DNA from: Clostridium sulfidigenes
GTDB taxonomy: Bacteria; Bacillota; Clostridia; Clostridiales; Clostridiaceae
Length of the DNA: 40,719 bases
Reading direction: 5' to 3'
NCBI RefSeq assembly: GCF_000732635.1
Contig: NZ_JPMD01000053.1
Location: 1-40,719 of the forward strand
Shown: one piece after another, positions 16,243 to 24,553 of the stretch
How the letters are laid out: every line of letters starts with the position of its first letter
Position numbering within the stretch: position 1 is the first letter of the stretch
The notes under the pieces: generated by a model
What the model was told of the DNA's origin: nothing
Databases searched by the model: none
Seen by the model: only the letters and a program-made list of their open reading frames with translations
Made by a program: the position numbers and the translations under genes

Positions 16243-16470
16243 ATGGGAAAGAAAATTAGTACATGTAAATGTAATGAGGGACAGGAAAAATTAGTAGATG
16301 AATTAAAAAAAGTTATTAGTGATGAGAATAAGATAACAGAAAATATGTGTATAGGTGCATGTAATTTGTGTAGTCACAAATACATTGCCAGGGTAGATGG
16401 AGTACTTGTGGAGAATGAGAGTTTAGAAGAGGTTTTAAATTCTATTAAGGAAGAAGTCCATAGAATTTAA
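16243..16470 (+). CDS. Small cysteine protein, DUF1450/YuzB-like
   Basis: A 75-residue protein with five cysteines: C8 and C10 near the start, then C36, C40 and C43 in MCIGACNLC, followed by a short beta-rich stretch IARVDGVLVENESLEEV. The second part closely resembles the Bacillus YuzB (DUF1450) pattern of CxxxCxxC followed by FALVNG. A metal or Fe-S site is possible. GAAAGG lies about 12 bases before ATG 16243. It stands alone between the zinc transporter and the DegV gene; function unknown. Confidence 0.65.
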   Translation: MGKKISTCKCNEGQEKLVDELKKVISDENKITENMCIGACNLCSHKYIARVDGVLVENESLEEVLNSIKEEVHRI

Positions 16471-16550
16471 TTTTAAAAATAAATTATCAATAAAAAATAA
16501 TTAAATTTAATAAAATTGCATATAATATTATCACTTCTGATATATCACTA

Positions 16551-16580
16551 TTGATAATGTACTCATTACTGATATATAAT
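16551..16580 (+). promoter_or_regulatory. Promoter of the degV gene
   Basis: TTGATA (16551-16556), 18 bases, TATAAT (16575-16580), which fixes the real start of the next gene at 16611. The sequence CTGATATAT occurs twice around it (16537-16545 and 16569-16577). Confidence 0.65.
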
Positions 16581-16610
16581 AATAATAGAACAGATATAGG
16601 AGTGATAAAT

Positions 16611-17459
16611 ATGGAAAAAATAGCTTTAATTACTGACAGTGCTAGTGACATTACTAAGGATATAGTTGATAAGTATAATGTAAAGGTATTACCTTTTAAA
16701 ATAATATATAGGGATAAGGAGTATAGTGATGGAGTAGATATTACATCTAAATATGTATATGATACTTTAGAAACTAATGCACCAACCACTTCATTACCAT
16801 CCATGAGAGATATGGAGGAAATGTATGATGAATTAAAAAAAGAAGGATATACTCACGCAATAGTAGTAACAATTTCTTCAAAATTATCAGGGTTTAATAA
16901 TGCAATTAAACTAATATCAGAGGATCATCCTGAGATTAAGACCTATGTTCATGATTCTAAGTCTATATCTAAGGGTGAAACTATACTTATTGAAGAGTCA
17001 GCAGAAATGATTAAACAAGGAAAAAGTTTTGATGAAATAGTATCAGAACTTCCTAAAATAACTGATAGAATAAATATATACTTTGTTATAGGAACCTTAG
17101 AATATCTTATAAGAGGGGGAAGAATTGGAAAGGTAGCTGGAACTATAGCTCAATTTTTAAATCTTAAACCAATTGTAAGTGTAGATAAGGAAGGTGAGTA
17201 TTATACTTATGCAAAGGTTAGAGGAAGAAAACAATCTTTAAATAAAATTTATGATGTTGTAGTATCAAAATTAAATGATAAAAAATATGATATTCATATA
17301 ATGCATGGTGAAGCAGAGGCTGAGGCTATGACATTGCTAGATAAATTTAAAGATCATAAAAATGCTAACTTCGTAAACTTCGGAGGTTATCTAAGTCCAG
17401 TATCAGGTGTTCATTCAGGACCAGGATTCATAGGAGTACTTATCTATGAAAAGGAGTAG
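16611..17459 (+). CDS. DegV family fatty-acid-binding protein
   Basis: Cytoplasmic two-domain protein of 282 residues. It opens MEKIALITDSASDIT, the standard DegV N-terminus, followed by VLPFKIIYRDKEYSDGVDI, TTSLPSM, VTISSKLSGFNNA and the lipid-contact segment GTLEYLIRGGRIGKVAG. The C-terminal PVSGVHSGPGFIGV motif is also typical. DegV/FakB proteins bind a fatty acid and present it to a FakA kinase for phospholipid synthesis; no fakA is in the window. The start ATG 16611 has TAGGAG upstream. A TTG at 16551 in frame is the promoter -35 element itself. Followed after six bases by the PadR gene. Confidence 0.92.
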   Translation: MEKIALITDSASDITKDIVDKYNVKVLPFKIIYRDKEYSDGVDITSKYVYDTLETNAPTTSLPSMRDMEEMYDELKKEGYTHAIVVTISSKLSGFNNAIKLISEDHPEIKTYVHDSKSISKGETILIEESAEMIKQGKSFDEIVSELPKITDRINIYFVIGTLEYLIRGGRIGKVAGTIAQFLNLKPIVSVDKEGEYYTYAKVRGRKQSLNKIYDVVVSKLNDKKYDIHIMHGEAEAEAMTLLDKFKDHKNANFVNFGGYLSPVSGVHSGPGFIGVLIYEKE

Positions 17460-17465
17460 GTTGAT

Positions 17466-17921
17466 ATGGTGGAGGATGAATTAGGGAGAGATCTAAATGA
17501 TATAAAAGCTGAAGAAAAGAAACTTTATGAAGAATATAAAAGAAAATTACAAGAGCTTAGAAAGGTAAAAACAGAAAATGAAGCAGTAGGCCAAGTGTTT
17601 ACTAAAGGATTATTGCCAATATACACATTATATATATTGGTTCAGGGGCCTACTAATGGAAATGATATATCTCATCAAATAGGAAAGCGTACTAATGGAT
17701 TTTGGATACCTAGTACAGGAGGAATATATCCATTGCTTAAAAAACTGGAGAAACAAGGATTTATTGAAGGTAGTTGGGATGAAGAAAAAAAATCCCAGAA
17801 GATATATAGGATTACAAATAAAGGAATTGAAGAGTTTGAACATAAAAAAGAGTTATTAAAATCAAAGATAGAAGAGGCATTAGAAGTTTTTAAAATAATT
17901 AAAGAAGACTTATATGATTAA
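17466..17921 (+). CDS. PadR family transcriptional regulator
   Basis: A 151-residue DNA-binding protein. Residues 1-45 are highly charged and predicted coiled coil, which is an unusual N-terminal extension for the family. Residues ~48-125 are a winged helix: GLLPIYTLYILVQGPTNGNDISHQI, then GIYPLLKKLEKQGFIEGSW and KIYRITNKGIEEF. A C-terminal helix follows for dimerisation. Co-transcribed with degV (6-base gap). The ABC exporter that begins 192 bases downstream is a plausible target because PadR proteins often control adjacent multidrug exporters. Confidence 0.88.
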   Translation: MVEDELGRDLNDIKAEEKKLYEEYKRKLQELRKVKTENEAVGQVFTKGLLPIYTLYILVQGPTNGNDISHQIGKRTNGFWIPSTGGIYPLLKKLEKQGFIEGSWDEEKKSQKIYRITNKGIEEFEHKKELLKSKIEEALEVFKIIKEDLYD

Positions 17922-17923
17922 AG

Positions 17924-17957
17924 AAATTCCATAAGTAATTTACTTATGGAATTTTTT
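17924..17957 (+). terminator. Terminator after the padR gene
   Basis: A 14-bp perfect stem (17924-17937 with 17941-17954), a three-base loop and a T run. The inner ATAAGTAATT is repeated at 17973-17982. Confidence 0.85.
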
Positions 17958-18018
17958 GCATAAAAAACTAACATAAGTAATTCTATGAGAAAAAGCTTTT
18001 TGGTTACAAGTAAAAATA

Positions 18019-18047
18019 TTGAAATAAAAGGTAATTTCTTGTATCAT
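18019..18047 (+). promoter_or_regulatory. Promoter of the ABC exporter operon
   Basis: TTGAAA (18019-18024), 17 bases, TATCAT (18042-18047). A perfect AAAAAGCTTTTT palindrome (17990-18001) lies just upstream. Confidence 0.6.
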
Positions 18048-18113
18048 ATAAATGTAGTAGAAAATTAATTATTTCTAAAATCATAGGGGAGATTTATAAT
18101 CAAGGGGGGAAAT

Positions 18114-19865
18114 ATGGATAAAATTAAAGAACTATTAAAGTATGCAAAGCAATATAAGAAACGATATTTTATAGGGATATTTTTTCTTATACTAGTAGAC
18201 TTTTTACAACTTGTTCCACCAAAAATTCTAGGTTTTTTAACAGATAGTTTTGCCTTAGGAAGTGCTAATAAAAATACTTTAGTTAAATCTATAATATATA
18301 TATTAGTTATAGCATCTGTTATAGCTATTGGAAGATTTATGTGGAGAATGTATGTAAATGGTACCTCAAGAAAAATAGAGTACGATATAAGAAGTAAATT
18401 TTTTAAGCATCTACAAGGATTATCTTCTAATTTTTACAATGAAAGAAAAACTGGAGATTTAATGGCTTTAGCAACAAATGACTTGAATGCTGTAAGAATG
18501 GCACTAGGTCCCGGCGTTATTATGTTTTTTGATGCAGTTGTGTTGACTATTGCCACTATTGTTATTATGCTAACTATTAATGTACCACTTACCTTGTTAT
18601 CATTAATCCCACTTCCTTTTGTAGCATTTGTATCTCAGAAATTTGGCAAAAGAATACACAGAAAATTCACAAAAGTACAAAGATGCTTTTCAAAACTTAC
18701 AGATATAGTTCAAGAAAATTTTTCAGGGATTAGAATAGTTAAATCTTTTGTTCAAGAGGAAAGGGAATATGAAAAGTTCATAGAAGAGAATGATAAAAAT
18801 TTTCAAGTAAATATGGAATTTATAAGAATTTGGGGAGTATTCTTTCCTTTGATAGAATTTATTTCATCCTTAAGCTTTGCATTACTAATAGTAGTGGGGG
18901 GAACTTTTGTAGTTTTGGGGAAAATATCTCTTGGGGACTTTGTGACCTTTAACATGTATCTTGGAAACTTAGTTTGGCCAATGATGGCTATAGGACAAGT
19001 AATTAATAATTTACAAAGAGGATTTGCATCCCTTGAAAGAATAGAAGAAGTCTTAAATACAAAACCTGATATAGTGGATTGTTGTACATCATATGTGGAT
19101 AAATTACAAGGTGATATAGTTATAAAGGATTTAACTTTTAGCTATAATAATACAACAACACCAGCTCTTAAAAATATAAATTTAAGAGTAAAGCAAGGAG
19201 AAACTCTTGGGATTGTGGGTAAGACTGGAAGCAGTAAAAGTACTCTTATAAGTTTATTGCTTAAACTCTATAATGTGGAAGACGGAAAGATTTTTATAGG
19301 GGATAAAGATATAAATAGAATATCTTTAAATAGTCTTAGAACTAATATTGGGTTTGTATCACAGGATCCTTTTTTATTTTCCACTAGCTTAGCTGAAAAT
19401 ATAGGACTTGCATTTCATGAAGTAGGCATTGAAAAAATACATGATGCAACTAAAAAGGCAGATATTTATGATAATATAATAGACTTTCCAAAGCAGTTTG
19501 AAACTATGGTAGGAGAAAGAGGAACAACTCTTTCAGGAGGTCAAAAACAAAGATGTTCTATAGCTAGAGCTCTTATTAAAGATCCTGATATCCTAATTTT
19601 AGATGATTGTTTATCAGCAGTAGATGCAAAAACTGAGGCTATAATTCTTGAAAATTTAAAAGATGTAATGAAGAAGAAAACTTCTATTATAGTATCTCAT
19701 AGAATTTCAGCAATTAAGGATGCTCATAATATCATAGTTCTAGAACAAGGAGAAATTGTTCAAGAAGGAACACATGAAGAGCTTAAAAATATGCCAGGAA
19801 TTTATAAAGATATATATGAAAAACAACAGATTGAGCAAGAAATTATGGAAGAGGAGGAGATATAA
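18114..19865 (+). CDS. Heterodimeric ABC exporter half, degenerate site (YheI-like)
   Basis: Type IV ABC half-exporter of 583 residues: six membrane helices (1-~310) and a nucleotide-binding domain. Its ATP site is degenerate: Walker A is GKTGSSKST with Ser374 where Gly is expected, and the residue after Walker B is Asp498 (ILILDDCLS) instead of the catalytic Glu. Its signature LSGGQ is intact. This is the usual split in heterodimeric exporters (YheI/YheH, BmrC/BmrD, TM287/288), where one site only binds ATP. Its partner starts three bases after its stop. A run of six G before ATG 18114 serves as ribosome site. Confidence 0.9.
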   Translation: MDKIKELLKYAKQYKKRYFIGIFFLILVDFLQLVPPKILGFLTDSFALGSANKNTLVKSIIYILVIASVIAIGRFMWRMYVNGTSRKIEYDIRSKFFKHLQGLSSNFYNERKTGDLMALATNDLNAVRMALGPGVIMFFDAVVLTIATIVIMLTINVPLTLLSLIPLPFVAFVSQKFGKRIHRKFTKVQRCFSKLTDIVQENFSGIRIVKSFVQEEREYEKFIEENDKNFQVNMEFIRIWGVFFPLIEFISSLSFALLIVVGGTFVVLGKISLGDFVTFNMYLGNLVWPMMAIGQVINNLQRGFASLERIEEVLNTKPDIVDCCTSYVDKLQGDIVIKDLTFSYNNTTTPALKNINLRVKQGETLGIVGKTGSSKSTLISLLLKLYNVEDGKIFIGDKDINRISLNSLRTNIGFVSQDPFLFSTSLAENIGLAFHEVGIEKIHDATKKADIYDNIIDFPKQFETMVGERGTTLSGGQKQRCSIARALIKDPDILILDDCLSAVDAKTEAIILENLKDVMKKKTSIIVSHRISAIKDAHNIIVLEQGEIVQEGTHEELKNMPGIYKDIYEKQQIEQEIMEEEEI

Positions 19866-19867
19866 TT

Positions 19868-21898
19868 ATGGAAAACTTTAATCAGGAAGATGAAGTATTA
19901 GATAAGCAATATGACTCCCTTTTGATGAAAAGGCTCTTAAAATTTGCATTACCATATAAAGGACTAATGGGAATAGTAGTAATTATAATGTTTTTAGTAG
20001 TGTGCTTAGATTTGTCTGTTCCCTTCATAATAAAAAATGTTATAGATAATAATATTAATCCTTTAAGTGGAAAATATTCTATTATAGAAGAAGCTGAAAA
20101 TAGTTCAATAGCCATAGGGGATAAATATGTAGTAAGGGGAGAAAGAGATGGAGCAATAAGAGCTTCAATAGTATATGATGAGAATAATGAGCCCTATGTT
20201 ATAGAGGGTGAACCAAGGAAAAACACAGCCTATGAAATATCAGGTGAAAAGTTTTTTCAAGATAACAATGAATTTAAAGCTCATGAAATAACTATAAAAG
20301 ATATAAAAGTATTAAGAACTAACGATTTAGATTTGATAAAGTGGAATGCTATTATAATATTGCTAATTTATATAGTAATATTTATACTAAATTATATTCA
20401 AATTTATTTGTTACAGTATACTGGTCAAAAGATTGTATATAATATAAGAGCTGCAATATTTAAGCATGTAGAGAGTTTATCATTATCTTTCTTTGATAAG
20501 AGTCCAGTGGGAAGATTAGTAACTAGAATTACAAATGATGTAGAAACCTTAAATGAAATGTACACATCTGTTTTAGTATATTTAATCAAAGATTTATTTC
20601 TTGTTAGTGGCATTGTAATTGCTATGTTTCTATTAGATATAAAATTAGGAATAGTATCAATTGTAACCCTTCCATTAGTAGTTGCTTTAACCTTTATATT
20701 TAGAAAATATGATAGAGAAGCTTATAGGAAAGTAAGAACTAGATTATCTAGAATTAACTCTAATTTATCTGAAAATATAAGTGGTATGAAGACTGTGCAG
20801 ATATTTGGAGTTGAAAGTAAGAAGTATAGTGAATTTGATGAAATTAATACATCATATTCCACAGCTGCAATGGAACAAATTAAAGTATTTGCTATATTTA
20901 GACCACTTATGGATATGACTTATCAATTAGCTCTATGCATATTAATTTGGGTTGGTGGTACAGCAGTTCTAAATTTAACAATAGAATTTGGAGTGTTATA
21001 TGCATTTGTAATATATATACAAAAACTATTTCAACCAATATTTGATTTATCTGAGAAATTTGATATACTTCAGTCTTCTATGGCTTCCTCAGAGCGTATA
21101 TTTATGTTATTAGATAATGATTCTATAATTAAAAACCCAAAGGAGCCTAAACATATAGGACGTGCCCAAGGAGATATTGAATTTAAAAATGTTTGGTTTG
21201 CCTACAATGATGAAGATTGGGTATTAAAAGATGTAAGCTTTAGAATTAGAAAAGGTGAAACGGTAGCCTTTGTTGGAGCAACGGGAGCAGGAAAAACCTC
21301 AATAATAAGTCTCATAACTAGACTTTATGATATTCAAAAGGGCGAAATCCTGATAGATGGAGTTAGTATTAAAGAAATGTCTAAGGACGAACTTAGAAAA
21401 AATGTAGCTACAGTGCTTCAAGATGTATTTCTATTTGCTGGTGATATAAAAGGAAATGTAAGATTAAATAATGAGAATATAACAGACGAAGAGATTGTAA
21501 AAGCATGTAAATATGTAAATGCAAATATATTTATTGAAAAGTTACCAGATAAATATAATGCTGAGGTTAATGAGAGAGGAACAACCTTTTCTCAAGGTGA
21601 GAGACAACTGATTGCATTTGCAAGAGCATTAGCTTTTAACCCGCCAATTTTAGTTTTAGATGAAGCTACAGCTAACATAGATACTGAAACAGAAAGTTTA
21701 ATTCAAGATGCTCTAAATAAATTAACTAAAGGACGAACTACTATAGTAGTAGCACATAGATTGTCAACTATTAAAAATGCAGATAAAATTATTGTAATGC
21801 ACAGGGGTAGGATACGTGAAATTGGAAGTCATTCAGAACTATTAGAGAAAAAAGGGCTTTATAGCAATTTGTATAAATTACAATATGCAGGACAATAA
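19868..21898 (+). CDS. Heterodimeric ABC exporter half, catalytic site (YheH-like)
   Basis: Partner half-exporter of 676 residues. It is longer because of a ~90-residue hydrophilic insertion between the first two helices (about residues 55-150), as in YheH and BmrD. Walker A GATGAGKTS is intact and Walker B ends in Asp-Glu (LVLDEATANID), so this chain supplies the catalytic Glu. Its signature is divergent (FSQGERQ), and it faces the degenerate site of the partner. The pair likely exports drugs or lipophilic compounds; the substrate cannot be read from sequence. Confidence 0.9.
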   Translation: MENFNQEDEVLDKQYDSLLMKRLLKFALPYKGLMGIVVIIMFLVVCLDLSVPFIIKNVIDNNINPLSGKYSIIEEAENSSIAIGDKYVVRGERDGAIRASIVYDENNEPYVIEGEPRKNTAYEISGEKFFQDNNEFKAHEITIKDIKVLRTNDLDLIKWNAIIILLIYIVIFILNYIQIYLLQYTGQKIVYNIRAAIFKHVESLSLSFFDKSPVGRLVTRITNDVETLNEMYTSVLVYLIKDLFLVSGIVIAMFLLDIKLGIVSIVTLPLVVALTFIFRKYDREAYRKVRTRLSRINSNLSENISGMKTVQIFGVESKKYSEFDEINTSYSTAAMEQIKVFAIFRPLMDMTYQLALCILIWVGGTAVLNLTIEFGVLYAFVIYIQKLFQPIFDLSEKFDILQSSMASSERIFMLLDNDSIIKNPKEPKHIGRAQGDIEFKNVWFAYNDEDWVLKDVSFRIRKGETVAFVGATGAGKTSIISLITRLYDIQKGEILIDGVSIKEMSKDELRKNVATVLQDVFLFAGDIKGNVRLNNENITDEEIVKACKYVNANIFIEKLPDKYNAEVNERGTTFSQGERQLIAFARALAFNPPILVLDEATANIDTETESLIQDALNKLTKGRTTIVVAHRLSTIKNADKIIVMHRGRIREIGSHSELLEKKGLYSNLYKLQYAGQ

Positions 21899-21921
21899 TT
21901 AAAGTAGTTAAATAAAAATTA

Positions 21922-21957
21922 AACGTAAAGGCTAGCTTGTGGGCTAGCTTTTACGTT
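21922..21957 (+). terminator. Stem-loop after the ABC exporter operon
   Basis: A 15-bp stem (21922-21936 with 21943-21957, one G-U) around TTGTGG. No T run follows beyond the arm itself, so it is a somewhat atypical terminator. Confidence 0.7.
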
Positions 21958-22006
21958 AATGTGTAAAGATTAATTAATAAAGATTTAGAGACTAAAGAAA
22001 CAAAAT

Positions 22007-22681
22007 TTATATATTTAAATAACTTATTCCATCTAAAGGAATTAACATCTGTGGTGCTGGGAAATTAGTAACTAAACCAATCAAATAAAGAGTATAGTAT
22101 TTATCTGATTTTAGATTTATATTGGGAACATATAACATATCAATATCTGTATTAGCTAATTTTAATAGCATAGTATATCTACCAATAGGTAGTTCAATAT
22201 AATTTCTTATGTCCTTAAAGTTTACATTTTTATAAAGTACAGTACCATTAGAAAGAACTACATCTACAGGTGGAATGTTTTCAATAAACTGAGCAATTCT
22301 AATTTTAGCTTTACCATCAGTTGTAGAGGTTAACGGAGTTTCATCCACAGGGTATAAGCTTAACATTCTTCTTTGCATGTAAGCTACAATAGTAGTTACA
22401 CTTTTGGGTGCTATAAAAATATCAACATCTGCCAAGGGAAAATCAGTATTATTAGCTCTATACACCTTTATGTTATAAGTTCCAGAAGGAAGTTTAATAT
22501 AGGTTGTAAAATCTCTATACTCAAGATTAGGTATTGTTAGTTTATCATTTACATAAATATCTACATCAGGGGCTCTAGCTGCAATGTGAGCAACCCTAAC
22601 ATAGGCTGACATATTATCTTCAGAATTCATCATGTCATCTACTCTTGTAGGAATATTAAAGGGAACATTAATATATTGCAT
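22007..22681 (-). CDS. Protein with two DUF4397 domains
   Basis: A 224-residue protein of two beta-rich DUF4397 units (~25-125 and ~130-220). Each opens with the pattern VRVAHIAARAPDVDIYVN or IRIAQFIENIPPVDVVLS and has a YIKLPSGTYNIKVY or YIELPIGRYTMLLK strand. No signal peptide or membrane anchor is visible, although many family members are exported. The start ATG 22681 lies six bases after GAGG; an ATG at 22693 in frame overlaps that site. Function unknown, possibly carbohydrate or envelope related. Confidence 0.78.
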   Translation of the reverse strand: MQYINVPFNIPTRVDDMMNSEDNMSAYVRVAHIAARAPDVDIYVNDKLTIPNLEYRDFTTYIKLPSGTYNIKVYRANNTDFPLADVDIFIAPKSVTTIVAYMQRRMLSLYPVDETPLTSTTDGKAKIRIAQFIENIPPVDVVLSNGTVLYKNVNFKDIRNYIELPIGRYTMLLKLANTDIDMLYVPNINLKSDKYYTLYLIGLVTNFPAPQMLIPLDGISYLNI

Positions 22682-22761
22682 TATATACCTCATATAAAAA
22701 TATTATCAAATATAGTATATGAAATATAATTAGGGAATGTTACAAAAGGGGATTCAATATA

Positions 22762-22813
22762 AAATCTAGTATATAATTATCCATAAATACCTTCATAATT
22801 ACATACTAGATTT
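22762..22813 (-). terminator. Stem-loop terminating the corA-like gene
   Basis: A 19-bp stem with one mismatch (22762-22780 with 22795-22813), 19 bases beyond the stop codon of the minus-strand gene. Confidence 0.7.
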
Positions 22814-22831
22814 CTATTGGGTTTTTATTAT

Positions 22832-23770
22832 TTAAAACATATCTTTTTTTCTAAGATAGTAGGTAACGGCTAAAGTTATTAATCCTACAATTATACACAT
22901 ATACAGAAATCCATCAGAGGCATTGAAAAAAGGTATTCCACCTACATTCATACCTAAAAGACCTGATATTAAAGTTGGAATAGAAATAACTATAGTTACA
23001 GATGTTAAGTATTTCATAACTTGGTTTTGATTATTAGAAATTATAGAAGCAAACACATCCATAGTACCAGTGAGGACATCGCTATATATACTACACATTT
23101 CTATAGCTTGACGATTTTCTATCATCACATCATCTAAAATATCTCTATCCTCATCATATTTTGTAAGGATTTCCTGCTTTAAAAGTTTTTCTAAGGTTAA
23201 ATCATTAGATTTCAAAGATGTAGAGAAATATACTAAGGATTTTTGAAGAGCAAATAATTGAATTAATTCTCTGTTTTTTAAAGATTTATAAAGGGTTTTT
23301 TCAACCAAAAGACTCTTTCTATTTATTTGTCTTAGGTATAATAAATAGTAATTTGATGCTCTATATAATATTTGAAGCATAAATCTGACCTTCTTAAAAG
23401 TATAAAATGAAGAGATTTTTTCAATGGTAAAATCTGATAATACAGGACTATTTTTAAGACATACAGTTATAATTACGCTTTCAGTATATATTATTGCTAA
23501 TGGATATGTATCGTAAGTTAATGAATTATCATCCATTTCAGTGAATGGAATATCTATAATTACAAGAGTAGCATTATTCTCAAATTCTATTCTTGAACCT
23601 TCTTCTTCATCTAAGGCAGCTCTTATAAAATCTTGAGGAATGTTAAGTTTTTGTGTAATCAGAAGAACTTCTTCATCGGATGGATTAATCATACTAATCC
23701 AAGAGCCATGTTCTATAGAATCGATTTCTGTGAGACGGCCCGAGGTATCACTTTTAAATATTGTAATCAA
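22832..23770 (-). CDS. CorA family divalent cation transporter
   Basis: A 312-residue protein with a large cytoplasmic funnel domain (1-~250), a long helix, and two C-terminal membrane helices. The signature GMN motif ends the first helix (GLLGMNVGGIPF), and a lysine-rich tail RKKDMF closes the protein. CorA pentamers move Mg2+ (also Co2+ or Ni2+). The start is best placed at TTG 23770, which follows GAGGTGAT; the in-frame GTG at 23779 overlaps the ribosome site. The gene is single and divergent from mntP. Confidence 0.9.
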   Translation of the reverse strand: MITIFKSDTSGRLTEIDSIEHGSWISMINPSDEEVLLITQKLNIPQDFIRAALDEEEGSRIEFENNATLVIIDIPFTEMDDNSLTYDTYPLAIIYTESVIITVCLKNSPVLSDFTIEKISSFYTFKKVRFMLQILYRASNYYLLYLRQINRKSLLVEKTLYKSLKNRELIQLFALQKSLVYFSTSLKSNDLTLEKLLKQEILTKYDEDRDILDDVMIENRQAIEMCSIYSDVLTGTMDVFASIISNNQNQVMKYLTSVTIVISIPTLISGLLGMNVGGIPFFNASDGFLYMCIIVGLITLAVTYYLRKKDMF

Positions 23771-23986
23771 TGTTATCACCTCATATAATAAAACTCATGA
23801 ATATATTTTAACACTATATTTCTAATTGACAACTGTATATTTAAAAGTAATAATTATTATAGTACATATAATTTAATTTATAATCATAATTTTGATAAGT
23901 TAGAATTATAATATTAATATTAATGTTGTTATTGAAAATATAAATTTATGATAATATTAAATTATTGTATTTGTAGGAGGTCTTTT

Positions 23987-24538
23987 ATGGCAATAGAAGA
24001 ATTGCTATTCATAGCCTTAGCAGTTTCATTAGACGCTTTTGGTATTGCAATAGCTATTGGATTAAATAGAGGGGCTAAGGCAAGACAAAAGTTTTCTTTT
24101 GCAATTTCTTTTGGTTTTTTCCAATTTTTGTTTTCTATTTTAGGAGGATTTGGTGGTAAAATATTTACAGAGAACATTGCTTCCGTCCCTGCAGTTATGG
24201 GGGGAATAGTAATTGCAATAGTTGGTATACTTATGATAAAGGAAGGTATGATAGAAAAAGAAGAAAGTATTGTCATAACCTTTAAAATGTACTTCATTTT
24301 AGGGATATCTGTGAGCATTGATGCAATAGTAATTGGATTTATTGCTTTCTCAAGGATAGAAAGTATGGTAACCTTAACACTCTTTACTGCTATTGTTGGT
24401 ATGATAACATTTTTTATGAGCATATTAGCATTTATAATAGCAAAGTATCTAAGAAAAATCCATATATTAAGAAAATATGCTGATTATATAGGAGGCATAA
24501 TTTTGATATTATTTGGATTAAAGATGATTTTCTTTTAG
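23987..24538 (+). CDS. mntP: Manganese efflux pump MntP family
   Basis: A membrane protein of 183 residues with six helices arranged as an inverted repeat (DUF204). Conserved acidic segments occur once per half: AVSLDAFGIAIAIG near the start and GISVSIDAIVIGF at mid-protein. It exports Mn2+ in E. coli relatives; in Clostridia related YtaF-type proteins have sporulation roles, so the exact function is open. AGGAGG precedes ATG 23987; the frame extends to 23948 but without a ribosome site. No Mn riboswitch is recognisable upstream. Confidence 0.85.
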   Translation: MAIEELLFIALAVSLDAFGIAIAIGLNRGAKARQKFSFAISFGFFQFLFSILGGFGGKIFTENIASVPAVMGGIVIAIVGILMIKEGMIEKEESIVITFKMYFILGISVSIDAIVIGFIAFSRIESMVTLTLFTAIVGMITFFMSILAFIIAKYLRKIHILRKYADYIGGIILILFGLKMIFF

Positions 24539-24553
24539 GAAAGGATGATTAAA

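Noticed and set aside
23826..23986. Manganese (yybP-ykoY) riboswitch before mntP
   Set aside because: The region is AT-rich with no conserved riboswitch core visible.
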